From assembly GCA_964466455.1 (NCBI GenBank), contig CAYXNL010000041.1, positions 1 to 21,106 of the forward strand: a stretch of 21,106 bases of DNA, read 5' to 3'. Under the pieces are notes generated by a model. The model did not search any database. It worked only from the letters and a program-made list of their open reading frames with translations, and had not been told where the DNA came from. Of this stretch, positions 8,718-14,931 are shown in pieces; position 1 is the first letter of the stretch, and each line of letters begins with the position of its first letter. This stretch comes from S010-25 sp964466455. GTDB lineage: Bacteria; Pseudomonadota; Gammaproteobacteria; SZUA-229. The position numbers and the translations under genes are program-made.

Positions 8718-10163
8718 ATGAAAAACTCTATCTACTGGTACGATTACGAAACATTTGGTATCGACCCACGCCTTGACCGACTGGCCCAGTTTGCCGGTAT
8801 TCGTACCGATGAAGAACTGAACATTATCAGTGACCCGCTAACCCTCTACTGCAAACCGGCAGATGACATGCTGCCCGATCCACATGCCTGTCTGATTACC
8901 GGCATTACGCCACAAAAGGCAGGAAAAGAGGGCCTGATTGAAGCTGAATTTATTGCCGCCATCCACAATGAATTTTCCACACCGGGCACCTGCATAGCAG
9001 GCTTTAATAATATCCGTTTTGATGATGAATTTACCCGCAATGCCCTGTACCGTAATTTCTATAACGCCTATGCGCATGAATGGCAGAATGGTAATTCACG
9101 CTGGGATATTATTGATATGGTGCGATTAACCCGCGCCCTGCGACCCGATGGCATCAACTGGCCAGAGGTCAATGGCAAACCGAGTAATCGTCTGGAATTA
9201 CTCACCAAAGCCAATAACATCAGCCATGAAGCGGCTCACGATGCCATGTCCGATGTATATGCCACCATTGCGGTCGCCCGCTTAATTAAACAAAAACAGC
9301 CCCGGCTGTACGAACATATTTATAAGCTGCGAAAAAAGAATGTAGTGTTGCAGCAGTTTAATTTCCCCGAACACCGGACTGTCCTGCATGTGTCTTCACG
9401 CTATGCTGCCGAGCGCGGCGCTATCGCCATGGTAATGCCCATCTGTATGCACCCGGTAAATAAAAACGCCATTATCGTGTATGACCTTGCCGCCGATCCG
9501 GGAGACTTCCTGCAGATTGATGCGCAGGAGATTGCCGCCCGGCTTTATACTCCGGCTCGTGAATTGCCTGAAGATGCCCCACGCATTCCGCTAAAACTGG
9601 TACATATAAACAAGTGCCCGATTATTGTTCCCATGACGACTATGGATAAAACCGCTGCTCAGCGTCTCCGAATTGATATAGCACAGGGTGAAGCCAACCG
9701 GCAGACTCTGCTGGATCATATTGATGATATCATTTCTAAAACCACACAGGTTTTCCAGCAACAGGACTATCCTGAATCCACTGACCCGGATGCCCAGCTA
9801 TATTCCGGTGGGTTTTTCAACCATGAGGATGTCTCCCGCATGGAAACTATCCGCCACACCCCGCCCGTCGAACTGGCACAGTTAGCCCTCCCCTTTGATG
9901 ACAGCCGACTGGATGAACTGTTGTTCCGCTATCGGGCACGTAACTACTTGAATACCTTATCAGAAGATGAAACAAACAGATGGAATGAGTACCGTAAACA
10001 GAAGTTTACCGACCCGGCTAGTGGCACCCGCACTCTCAATCAGATTGTTGCAACCATCGAATCTATTCAGTCCGCTGCCGATACATCCGGCACAGAGCTG
10101 GTAGTACTGGAAGACATACTGGCCTGGCTGAAACGTATTTCTCCGACCCATGCCTCTGACTAA
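8718..10163 (+). CDS. sbcB: Exodeoxyribonuclease I (SbcB)
   Basis: A 481-residue 3'-5' single-strand DNA exonuclease, essentially the E. coli ExoI length (475). The DEDDh catalytic set is visible: D9 and E11 in YDYETFG, D102 in GFNNIRFDDEF, H174 in HDAMSDV and D179, with spacings equal to those of the E. coli residues (15, 17, 108, 181, 186). The C-terminal ExoI-specific region follows. ExoI degrades single-stranded DNA from 3' ends in recombination and mismatch repair. The gene starts 17 bp after cbbO in the same direction with no clear Shine-Dalgarno, so it probably shares the cbbQO transcript; that partnership has no obvious functional logic. Its last six codons lie inside a 19-bp tandem duplication. 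Confidence 0.93.
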   Translation: MKNSIYWYDYETFGIDPRLDRLAQFAGIRTDEELNIISDPLTLYCKPADDMLPDPHACLITGITPQKAGKEGLIEAEFIAAIHNEFSTPGTCIAGFNNIRFDDEFTRNALYRNFYNAYAHEWQNGNSRWDIIDMVRLTRALRPDGINWPEVNGKPSNRLELLTKANNISHEAAHDAMSDVYATIAVARLIKQKQPRLYEHIYKLRKKNVVLQQFNFPEHRTVLHVSSRYAAERGAIAMVMPICMHPVNKNAIIVYDLAADPGDFLQIDAQEIAARLYTPARELPEDAPRIPLKLVHINKCPIIVPMTTMDKTAAQRLRIDIAQGEANRQTLLDHIDDIISKTTQVFQQQDYPESTDPDAQLYSGGFFNHEDVSRMETIRHTPPVELAQLALPFDDSRLDELLFRYRARNYLNTLSEDETNRWNEYRKQKFTDPASGTRTLNQIVATIESIQSAADTSGTELVVLEDILAWLKRISPTHASD

Positions 10164-10183
10164 AACCCATGCCTCTGACTAAA
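10146..10183 (+). repeat. Exact 19-bp tandem duplication over the sbcB stop codon
   Basis: Two perfect adjoining copies of ACCCATGCCTCTGACTAAA, at 10146-10164 and 10165-10183. The first contains the last sbcB codons and the TAA stop (10161-10163); the second lies entirely in the 3' untranslated part and repeats the stop context. The identity of both copies suggests a recent slippage or duplication event. The protein is not changed. Confidence 0.95.
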
Positions 10184-10246
10184 AATAAGTAACCAACGTC
10201 AAAATTTCCTCACGGCAAAGTAGTTTTTTAGATCCTTTTTAATTTA

Positions 10247-10274
10247 TTACTTGCTTATATTAGCATTTTATAAT
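10247..10274 (+). promoter_or_regulatory. Candidate promoter of the sulfur-globule-like gene
   Basis: A perfect TATAAT (10269-10274) has TTACTT (10247-10252) 16 bp upstream as a weak -35. The -10 sits inside an imperfect palindrome with AGCAT and ATGCT arms (10262-10279), which could bind a regulator. The rest of 10184-10287 is AT-rich, with no other gene seen. Confidence 0.45.
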
Positions 10275-10287
10275 ATGCTTTAAGGCA

Positions 10288-10306
10288 ATGGTTATGAAAT
10301 AACCAT
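10288..10306 (+). promoter_or_regulatory. Stem-loop in the 5' leader of the sulfur-globule-like gene
   Basis: A perfect 8-bp inverted repeat, ATGGTTAT-GAA-ATAACCAT, with a 3-nt loop, lies between the candidate promoter and the ribosome site. If the TATAAT at 10269 is used, this hairpin would be near the 5' end of the mRNA, where it could stabilise the transcript of an abundant protein. It has no T-tract, so it is not a terminator. Confidence 0.5.
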
Positions 10307-10347
10307 AAGCGCATGATTTTTAAATTTCAAAAATGAGGATATACAAA

Positions 10348-11157
10348 ATGCAAATCAAAACTTTACAGGTAATTGCCGCTGCAACCATCCTGGCCGCTTC
10401 TTCCGCTGCTTATGCTGACTGGAATATGCCTTTCTTCGGGAACAACAACAATTCTAACTGGAATAACAACGGTTACCAAAATGGAAACGGTGCTACCAAT
10501 GGCGCTGCTGATGGCGACTTTGACGGCAACTTCACTTTTGGCATGAAAGCCAAAGCACATGGTAACGGTAATGCTCGCGGTAATGGCAATGGCTACTACA
10601 ACGGCAATAACGGCTACAATGCCTATAACGGCTACGCTCCTTACCACCCTCCTTATGGCTATGCTCCTGCTCAGAGCGCACAGGCTCAGGCACACCATCA
10701 GCCTGCTCCGGCTAGAAACCAGGCTACTGTTGCAAAAACCGGTGGTGCACAGGGACAAAATACCGCTAACGGTTCCCCTTATTATGCTCCGGCTCCTTAT
10801 TACTACGGTAATCGTAATAACTGGAATAACAATGGTTACGGTAATGGCTATGGAAATGGTAATGGCTACGGTAATGGGAATGGCAATGGGAATGGTTATG
10901 GAAATACCGATGGTTCTGCTGACGGCAATATGAACAGCAGCTTCTCATTCGGCATGAAAGGCAAAGCACATGGCAACGGTAATGCTCGCGGTAATGGTAA
11001 TGGCTACTACAACGGCAATAACGGTTACAATGGCTATAACGGCAATGGTTATGCTCCGTACGGCTACGCTCCTTATGGTTATGCTCCTTATGGCTATGCA
11101 CCAGTACCGGCCCCGGCTCGCGCTGCTGTTCCAGCCAAGCAATCCAAAGCAAAATAA
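10348..11157 (+). CDS. Sulfur globule-like secreted Asn/Gly/Tyr-rich protein, internally duplicated
   Basis: A 269-residue secreted low-complexity protein. A signal peptide (1-23, cut after AYA before DWNMPFF) is followed by sequence rich in Asn, Gly, Tyr, Ala and Pro. Two related modules occur: about 38-107 and 158-252, each with NWNNNGY, a DGxxDGxx-F-F-GMK segment, HGNGNARGNGNGYYNGNNGY and a tail of GYAPY repeats; an Ala/Pro/Gln-rich linker joins them. The regular Tyr spacing, Asn/Gly richness and GYAPYGYAP tail resemble sulfur globule envelope proteins of sulfur-oxidising bacteria, which coat periplasmic sulfur grains. That match is from memory, and other structural surface proteins are possible. 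I chose ATG 10348 because AGGA (10336-10339) lies 8 bases upstream; an ATG at 10333 lacks a site. It is monocistronic, with its own leader hairpin and terminator. Confidence 0.65.
   Translation: MQIKTLQVIAAATILAASSAAYADWNMPFFGNNNNSNWNNNGYQNGNGATNGAADGDFDGNFTFGMKAKAHGNGNARGNGNGYYNGNNGYNAYNGYAPYHPPYGYAPAQSAQAQAHHQPAPARNQATVAKTGGAQGQNTANGSPYYAPAPYYYGNRNNWNNNGYGNGYGNGNGYGNGNGNGNGYGNTDGSADGNMNSSFSFGMKGKAHGNGNARGNGNGYYNGNNGYNGYNGNGYAPYGYAPYGYAPYGYAPVPAPARAAVPAKQSKAK
10540..11043 (+). repeat. Internal duplication, 411-bp period
   Basis: The blocks 10540-10632 and 10951-11043, 411 bp apart and in the same frame, agree at 88 of 93 positions by my alignment. Three of the five differences are synonymous third-position changes in Gly codons; the other two swap Ala and Gly. 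Low DNA divergence points to a recent duplication or ongoing conversion within the gene. Confidence 0.85.
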
Positions 11158-11181
11158 GCGTTCACCTTTATGAGCCTTATT

Positions 11182-11213
11182 AGCCCGGTACTCTCTGAGC
11201 ACCGGGCTTTTTT
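11182..11213 (+). terminator. Intrinsic terminator after the sulfur-globule-like gene
   Basis: The stem AGCCCGGT (11182-11189) pairs with ACCGGGCT (11201-11208). After one mismatch it continues with CTC/GAG around a TCT loop, and it runs directly into six T (11208-11213). It begins 25 bp after the stop codon and closes the transcript. Confidence 0.9.
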
Positions 11214-11320
11214 ATCTGCTTATTTTTTAAAACAGATGAGTAAACCACTATTTTGAAACAACTGGCAAAGACCTGTGGCCACTTTTATAGATACCTGCCA
11301 ATACTAAATGGAAAATCATT

Positions 11321-12223
11321 ATGACAAATGAACCAGACAATGAAAATACAACCCTTCCTCCTTCTGACAATGAACACGTATTTAACCCTCTGGCTAAATA
11401 CGCAATATTCGCTGTCATTACAGTAAGTATTATTGTCACCACCGCTGTTATGTTAGATAAGCAATTGAATACGGCAAGTAACAATCTTGCTGCCATTCAG
11501 GCGGAAATAGATACCACTCAGCCGCAGATTCTGAATCTGGCAAAAGCGAAGGAATTAAAAACCAGCGAAAACGCAGCCGACCCACAAGCGACAACGGTCA
11601 ATACCGCCGCCATAACCAGTACTACGACGAAACACCCTGAAAAAACCGTTAACGCTGCATCTGCCACACAGGTAAGTGGGAAAAAACCATTGAATACTGC
11701 TTCAACACCATTACCGGCAACACCATCAATACAAACTAACAATACGGAAAAACTAACCGTATCCAGCAAAAAAACCACACCTGCACCTACCAGGGCTTCA
11801 TCAATACAAACGCTGAAAAAAGCAGACAAGGTCGCGGCAAGGGAAACAAATAGAGAAATAGCGCCCGCAACAAACGAACCCCGCCCTCGTTTTTATCATG
11901 CCAGGCAAAATAATATCGCACAGAACATCGCTCGCCATGAAAGGTTTATGACTGAAAATCTTGCTTATAACAAAGCAATGAGAACAAGACAAAAAAGAAA
12001 TATGGCAGAAATGTTTCACCGCATGAATACGATTGATGCAGAACGGTTACAGCAATTAGAACTGGATCAACGCCGTCAAATCGCAGCATTGCGTGAACAA
12101 TTAGGTCAGCAGCAACATATTATCAATGCCACGATAAATAGAGATAAACAAATACTACAGATGAGAAGAATGGCAGTACAACGTGCACAACAGCAACGCC
12201 AGTATATATTAAATCAGATTTAA
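11321..12223 (+). CDS. Membrane-anchored coiled-coil protein of unknown function
   Basis: A 300-residue protein I do not recognise. A short polar N-terminus (1-24) precedes one hydrophobic segment (about 25-45, AKYAIFAVITVSIIVTTAV), then a long Thr/Ala/Pro/Lys-rich spacer (about 60-185) and a highly charged, Gln/Arg/Met-rich helical region (about 188-300) with strong coiled-coil character, such as ERLQQLELDQRRQIAALREQL. There is no Cys and no known catalytic motif. The layout suggests a protein anchored in the inner membrane that projects a helical rod, probably into the periplasm, but the topology is not fixed. GGAAAA (11310-11315) is the ribosome site. It follows the sulfur-globule-like gene behind a terminator, so it is a separate unit. 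Its position next to a cell-envelope storage protein is suggestive only. No obvious promoter was found in 11214-11320. Confidence 0.75.
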   Translation: MTNEPDNENTTLPPSDNEHVFNPLAKYAIFAVITVSIIVTTAVMLDKQLNTASNNLAAIQAEIDTTQPQILNLAKAKELKTSENAADPQATTVNTAAITSTTTKHPEKTVNAASATQVSGKKPLNTASTPLPATPSIQTNNTEKLTVSSKKTTPAPTRASSIQTLKKADKVAARETNREIAPATNEPRPRFYHARQNNIAQNIARHERFMTENLAYNKAMRTRQKRNMAEMFHRMNTIDAERLQQLELDQRRQIAALREQLGQQQHIINATINRDKQILQMRRMAVQRAQQQRQYILNQI

Positions 12224-12270
12224 CAAGATAGCTTAGCCTAAAAATGTATTGCCGGAAGAAAACACAGGCG

Positions 12271-12294
12271 GTTATCTGTTACTGCCGAGATAAC
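12271..12294 (+). other. Stem-loop downstream of the coiled-coil gene
   Basis: Perfect 7-bp inverted repeat GTTATCT/AGATAAC with a 10-nt loop, 48 bp after the stop codon. There is no T-run after it, so it may be an mRNA 3'-end stabiliser or a weak terminator. Confidence 0.4.
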
Positions 12295-12312
12295 TTATCC
12301 GCTCCATAGTGA

Positions 12313-12341
12313 TTGACTATATTAAAACATGCTAATATAAT
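12313..12341 (+). promoter_or_regulatory. Near-consensus sigma-70 promoter in an apparently geneless gap
   Basis: TTGACT (12313-12318), a 17-bp spacer and TATAAT (12336-12341): eleven of twelve consensus positions at ideal spacing, the best promoter seen in the window. Transcription would start near 12348. No protein gene follows on this strand, apart from a 9-residue frame starting at 12358 (MQLKSIHCSE) whose ribosome site would lie at or before the start of the RNA. Confidence 0.7.
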
Positions 12342-12347
12342 TAGAGG

Positions 12348-12525
12348 TGTTAGATATATGCAGTTGAAATCGATCCACTGTAGCGAATAAAGTCCGATTA
12401 TGACCACTTCACCAGCTGTCATAATCAAAAAAATGAGACAAAAATAAATAAAAAATAGTATGACGGTTTAGCGGCAATCATGCGCTGCTAGGGCACGTTG
12501 GCTTCGGCTTTCGTGCCCGCTTTTA
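12348..12525 (+). ncRNA. Candidate structured small RNA
   Basis: The strong promoter at 12313-12341 would start an RNA near 12348. Inside it is a perfect 9-bp stem, GATTATGAC (12396-12404) with GTCATAATC (12418-12426), around a 13-nt loop, followed by an A-rich single-stranded stretch. At the end is a GC-rich hairpin (12491-12518) followed by GCTTTT, which could terminate it. That gives an RNA of about 180 nt with no sizeable reading frame. No known RNA family was recognised. This is inference from promoter, fold and end signal; the terminal T-run is short (four). Confidence 0.4.
12491..12518 (+). repeat. GC-rich palindrome with TTCG tetraloop, REP-like or terminator
   Basis: GGGCACG (12491-12497) pairs with CGTGCCC (12512-12518). 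Inside a 3x3 internal loop is a second small stem, GC-TTCG-GC (12501-12508), a C(UUCG)G tetraloop in RNA. GCTTTTAC follows. The GGGCACG/CGTGCCC arms resemble REP palindromes mobilised by RAYT-type Y1 transposases. It may serve either as such a repeat or as a terminator. Confidence 0.55.
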
Positions 12526-12713
12526 CATCGCTGCCTTTTTTACATTATGCCTGCACCCAATGCCGTACGGTAGCAGACAGCCTACCGCTCACCAAACAAT
12601 GCTGTGCCTGCCTGTACCATTGTCGCCCCTTCAACAAAAAAAGAAATGAGGGGTCCAGGTCACAATTATTCCTGATATTAGCGAAACCTGTGATCCTGTA
12701 TCTAACCCTGTTT
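12526..12713. other. Geneless stretch with possible transposon debris
   Basis: No convincing gene on either strand. The segment AGGGGTCCAGGTCACAATTA (12649-12668) resembles sequences often seen flanking Y1/IS200-like transposase genes (read as TTGTGACCTGACCCC on the other strand), but with one extra base and no transposase frame beside it. An open frame from 12498 runs through into the antisense of the TlpA gene and has no protein-like features. Confidence 0.3.
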
Positions 12714-13283
12714 TTATTTCAACAAACTTTTGATCAACTGTTGGCTCGGCACACTACCCCATTTCCGCTCGCCAATGACGCGACCTATAAATCTGCCATC
12801 ACGACCAATCAGGTAAGTTGTTGGCAGAGCACGAATTTCATATTTTTTACGTACATCACCTTCAGTGTCCAGCAATATTGGAAAATTATACTTTCCTTCC
12901 TTTATAAAAGTTTCAACCTGCTTCAGATTATCACGATCAGCCGACAGCGCCAGCACCACCAGCCCCTTGCTACGATAGTGTTGCCATAAATTCTCTAAAC
13001 CGGGCATCTCTCGGCGACAGGGGGCACAGAAACTGGCCCAGAAATTCAGCAGTACCAGTTTTCCACGATAATCCGATAACCGCACTGTACTTTGCTTAAA
13101 ATCCGGCAGTGTAAAATCCGGTGCTAACTGCGGCTTTTTTGGTACTGTCACTTTCATCCGGCTCAATGCCTGTGATAAAACAGTGGTATCGGCGAAAACC
13201 TGTATTGGTGCCAACAGGCACAGACAGTATGAGCACAATAGTATAAAAAAACGTAATTTCATAAATACTAGGGAGAACGGCAT
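12714..13283 (-). CDS. TlpA-like thiol:disulfide oxidoreductase
   Basis: A 189-residue thioredoxin-fold protein of the TlpA/ResA type. A hydrophobic N-terminal segment (about 10-31, ending VFADT) is a signal peptide or signal anchor. The redox motif is WASFCAPC with C86 and C89, and the cis-proline is P154 in ALPTTYL. It would act in the periplasm as a reductase of disulfides, for example in cytochrome c or copper-site maturation. The ATG at 13283 comes 3 bp after the stop of the cytochrome gene, with only a weak GAGA upstream, so coupled translation is likely; an ATG seven codons on (13262) is the alternative and would still give a signal peptide. It is the third gene of the barrel-cytochrome-TlpA operon. 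Confidence 0.88.
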   Translation of the reverse strand: MPFSLVFMKLRFFILLCSYCLCLLAPIQVFADTTVLSQALSRMKVTVPKKPQLAPDFTLPDFKQSTVRLSDYRGKLVLLNFWASFCAPCRREMPGLENLWQHYRSKGLVVLALSADRDNLKQVETFIKEGKYNFPILLDTEGDVRKKYEIRALPTTYLIGRDGRFIGRVIGERKWGSVPSQQLIKSLLK

Positions 13284-13286
13284 GTG

Positions 13287-13625
13287 CTATCTCGCATGGG
13301 TGTCAAGGTAGGTCATAACCTTTTTACGGTCTGTTCCCGCCAGCGGTGGATACCCCCGCTCTTTCCTGCGTTTATCCATTACTGCAACCATGTTTTTCCA
13401 GGCTGTAGCGTTCAACCGCTTGGGGTGCGGCGCAGAATGGCAAGCACCACATTGTTTAATATAAACACCCGCATCCGCTGTCTGTGCATCGGGCAGATAA
13501 GCGTATGGCTTGCCTGTTTCAAACGCACAGCCTGTCATTAACAACAGGGGTAATAACAGCGAGAGCAGCAGAAAAAAGGAGCCTCGTTTTCCTGGTCTAT
13601 TACTTAGTCTATCGTGTCTATTCAT
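13287..13625 (-). CDS. Small lipoprotein c-type cytochrome
   Basis: A 112-residue protein with a basic N-terminus, a Leu-rich hydrophobic segment (about 17-32) and the lipobox LMTG-C33, so it is predicted to be a lipid-anchored periplasmic protein. The haem motif C59-G-A-C62-H63 follows DAGVYIKQCGACH, the usual start of a class I mono-haem cytochrome c; the C-terminal helix KKVMTYLDTH and Met residues (M79, M83, M104) offer possible sixth ligands. Its mature size (about 80 residues) is minimal for a cytochrome c. I chose the ATG at 13625 because it lies one base after the stop of the upstream barrel gene, a sign of coupled translation. The partner in electron transfer is unknown; the neighbouring TlpA protein and barrel are the obvious candidates. 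Confidence 0.85.
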   Translation of the reverse strand: MNRHDRLSNRPGKRGSFFLLLSLLLPLLLMTGCAFETGKPYAYLPDAQTADAGVYIKQCGACHSAPHPKRLNATAWKNMVAVMDKRRKERGYPPLAGTDRKKVMTYLDTHAR

Positions 13626-13626
13626 T

Positions 13627-14808
13627 TCAGAACCCCAGTTTGCTGCCAGCGCTGGATGTATTACCCAGACCATAACGAATACTCTTCTTACCTGGTATTT
13701 CCAGATACCAGGTCAGCATGACGCGATAATCCTGTTCAAGCTGTGGGCCGTTCAGGTTACGATATACGGGCAGGCTGAAGGAAAAATCGACAATCTGCAA
13801 AGGCACTGGCTGCCATTGCAGGCCCAGCGTGGCAAAGATCTGACTGCCACCATAATTGTTGGTATTCCATGAGGGTGTCATATAGGGGGAAGTCGGATCA
13901 CCCTGAACTGTGCGACCCGATGCACCACTGGCCGCTTCATCCATTTCTCCACGAATTTTTCCTTTATATTCCCCGTTTAGCTGAAACTGTAACAGGGCGT
14001 TATAATGAAACTGGTACATGGTATATAAATCCAGGGTGAACTTATCTCCCAACCGGTAATCGCGTTTATTGTTATACAGGCGCGCGGTATAGGTCGTATT
14101 GGCTCCCCACCATAGTGGCGAACGGGAGCCCTGATACAAAAGACCGATCATAGGGTCGAGGGTGCCTGACCCCAGCTGCATACTATAAGGGAGAAGTTCA
14201 CGCTGACGCATGCTCAGGGGATGGCCAGTGTTACGTTCATCAATTGATCCGGTCGGCAGGCTCAGGCCAAATAGCAGTGAAGACTGATGCATCGGAATCA
14301 GTGGATCGTCAGCGAATAACAGGAACTTGCCCATCAGCATGGTATCGGCAAGACCTTCCGATCTCATTTTAAAACCCTGTTGCCCGGTCATTGTCTGCAT
14401 CATGCTATTGAATTTCATATCCATAGAATTTTGTTTGTACATTAGCATCACACCACCAAAGAATTTCTCACTGAAGCTGTAACCGGCGGCAATGTTCAGC
14501 ATATTCATCTCCATTTGCGTCGGCACTGCCATGAACTTACCGGTGGGTATGCCATTCATGGTCGGCATACCCAGTAAATCATCCGGGTTGATACTGTTCG
14601 TCCCATTACGCAGACCCTTCATGTGCATCAGCATGGGGCTGATTTTTATCCGGTATTCATAGGTTTCGGGGATGCCTCCGCCGGGGATATTCATTGGCAT
14701 ATTGCCCCCGCATTTACCACAGCATAACCCGACATAAGCCTGCACATCAGTACAGACCAATGCGGCCAACAGGCCTGCGGTGGCGGACAGGTATTTGAAC
14801 CGTTTCAT
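13627..14808 (-). CDS. Met-rich outer-membrane beta-barrel protein with CCGKC cluster
   Basis: A 393-residue exported protein. The signal peptide (1-24, cut after VQA) is followed at once by YVGLCCGKCGGNMPMN, with C29, C30 and C33. Residues 59-210 contain 22 Met, many as MxM pairs (MLMHMKG, MEMNMLN, MDMKF). The remainder alternates aromatic and polar strands and ends in Phe (KLGF), the classic outer-membrane barrel signal. It resembles proteins annotated as transporter of the phenol MetA-type barrel group. The Cys cluster and Met pairs suggest binding of a soft metal such as copper, an inference. I chose the ATG at 14808 (MKRFKYLSAT) because it begins the signal peptide; a start at 14895 would place 29 unlikely residues before it and run over the operators. 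It is the first gene of the operon with the cytochrome and TlpA. Confidence 0.8.
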   Translation of the reverse strand: MKRFKYLSATAGLLAALVCTDVQAYVGLCCGKCGGNMPMNIPGGGIPETYEYRIKISPMLMHMKGLRNGTNSINPDDLLGMPTMNGIPTGKFMAVPTQMEMNMLNIAAGYSFSEKFFGGVMLMYKQNSMDMKFNSMMQTMTGQQGFKMRSEGLADTMLMGKFLLFADDPLIPMHQSSLLFGLSLPTGSIDERNTGHPLSMRQRELLPYSMQLGSGTLDPMIGLLYQGSRSPLWWGANTTYTARLYNNKRDYRLGDKFTLDLYTMYQFHYNALLQFQLNGEYKGKIRGEMDEAASGASGRTVQGDPTSPYMTPSWNTNNYGGSQIFATLGLQWQPVPLQIVDFSFSLPVYRNLNGPQLEQDYRVMLTWYLEIPGKKSIRYGLGNTSSAGSKLGF

Positions 14809-14845
14809 TATTTTTCTACCAGTTGTTACAATAAGCGATATGTAT

Positions 14846-14851
14846 ATTATC
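14846..14851 (-). promoter_or_regulatory. Candidate -10 of the barrel operon (minus strand)
   Basis: GATAAT on the minus strand, 37 bp before the barrel ATG. No -35-like hexamer is seen at 16-18 bp, as expected for an activator-dependent promoter. The two putative RegA boxes would be centred at about -42 and -57 from its start point. On the plus strand the same area reads TTGTTA (14823-14828), 16 bp, TATTAT (14845-14850), a possible regB promoter. Confidence 0.35.
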
Positions 14852-14873
14852 AATACAAACTGGCAGCGGGAAT

Positions 14874-14903
14874 GTGACACAGTGTCGCGCGACAATTTGT
14901 CGC
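14874..14903. promoter_or_regulatory. Two abutting RegA/RegR-type operator boxes
   Basis: Copy 1 (14874-14888) is GTGACACAGTGTCGC and copy 2 (14889-14903) is GCGACAATTTGTCGC. Copy 2 is a perfect inverted repeat with a single central base; copy 1 has one mismatched pair. They adjoin without a gap, giving 15-bp centre spacing. As I recall it, the RegR box is GNGRCRTTNNGNCGC: copy 2 fits 14 of 15 positions and copy 1 fits 13. The boxes lie between the barrel operon and regB, 29 bp before the regB ATG. Confidence 0.65.
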
Positions 14904-14931
14904 AGGCAGTAATTTCTGTGGCGTTATCCGC

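Noticed and set aside
10810..10910. Short GGTAATGGNTAYG-like repeats that could be mistaken for a CRISPR or minisatellite
   Set aside because: They are in-frame codons for Asn-Gly-Tyr repeats, with no spacers of constant length.
10363..11202. Several long antisense frames (Val/Ile-rich and His/Ser-rich) over the sulfur-globule-like gene
   Set aside because: They are mirror products of the repetitive Asn/Gly codons; no ribosome sites or independent features.
12358..12387. Nine-residue frame after the strong promoter as a leader peptide
   Set aside because: Its GAGG would lie at or before the expected RNA start, and no downstream gene would be attenuated by it.
12498..12989. Open frame of 163 codons on the plus strand
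   Set aside because: It crosses the GC-rich palindrome and then runs antisense to the well-supported TlpA gene; no protein motif and no ribosome site.
14809..14895. Longer N-terminus for the outer-membrane barrel
   Set aside because: It would put 29 residues before an excellent signal peptide and overlap the operator boxes.
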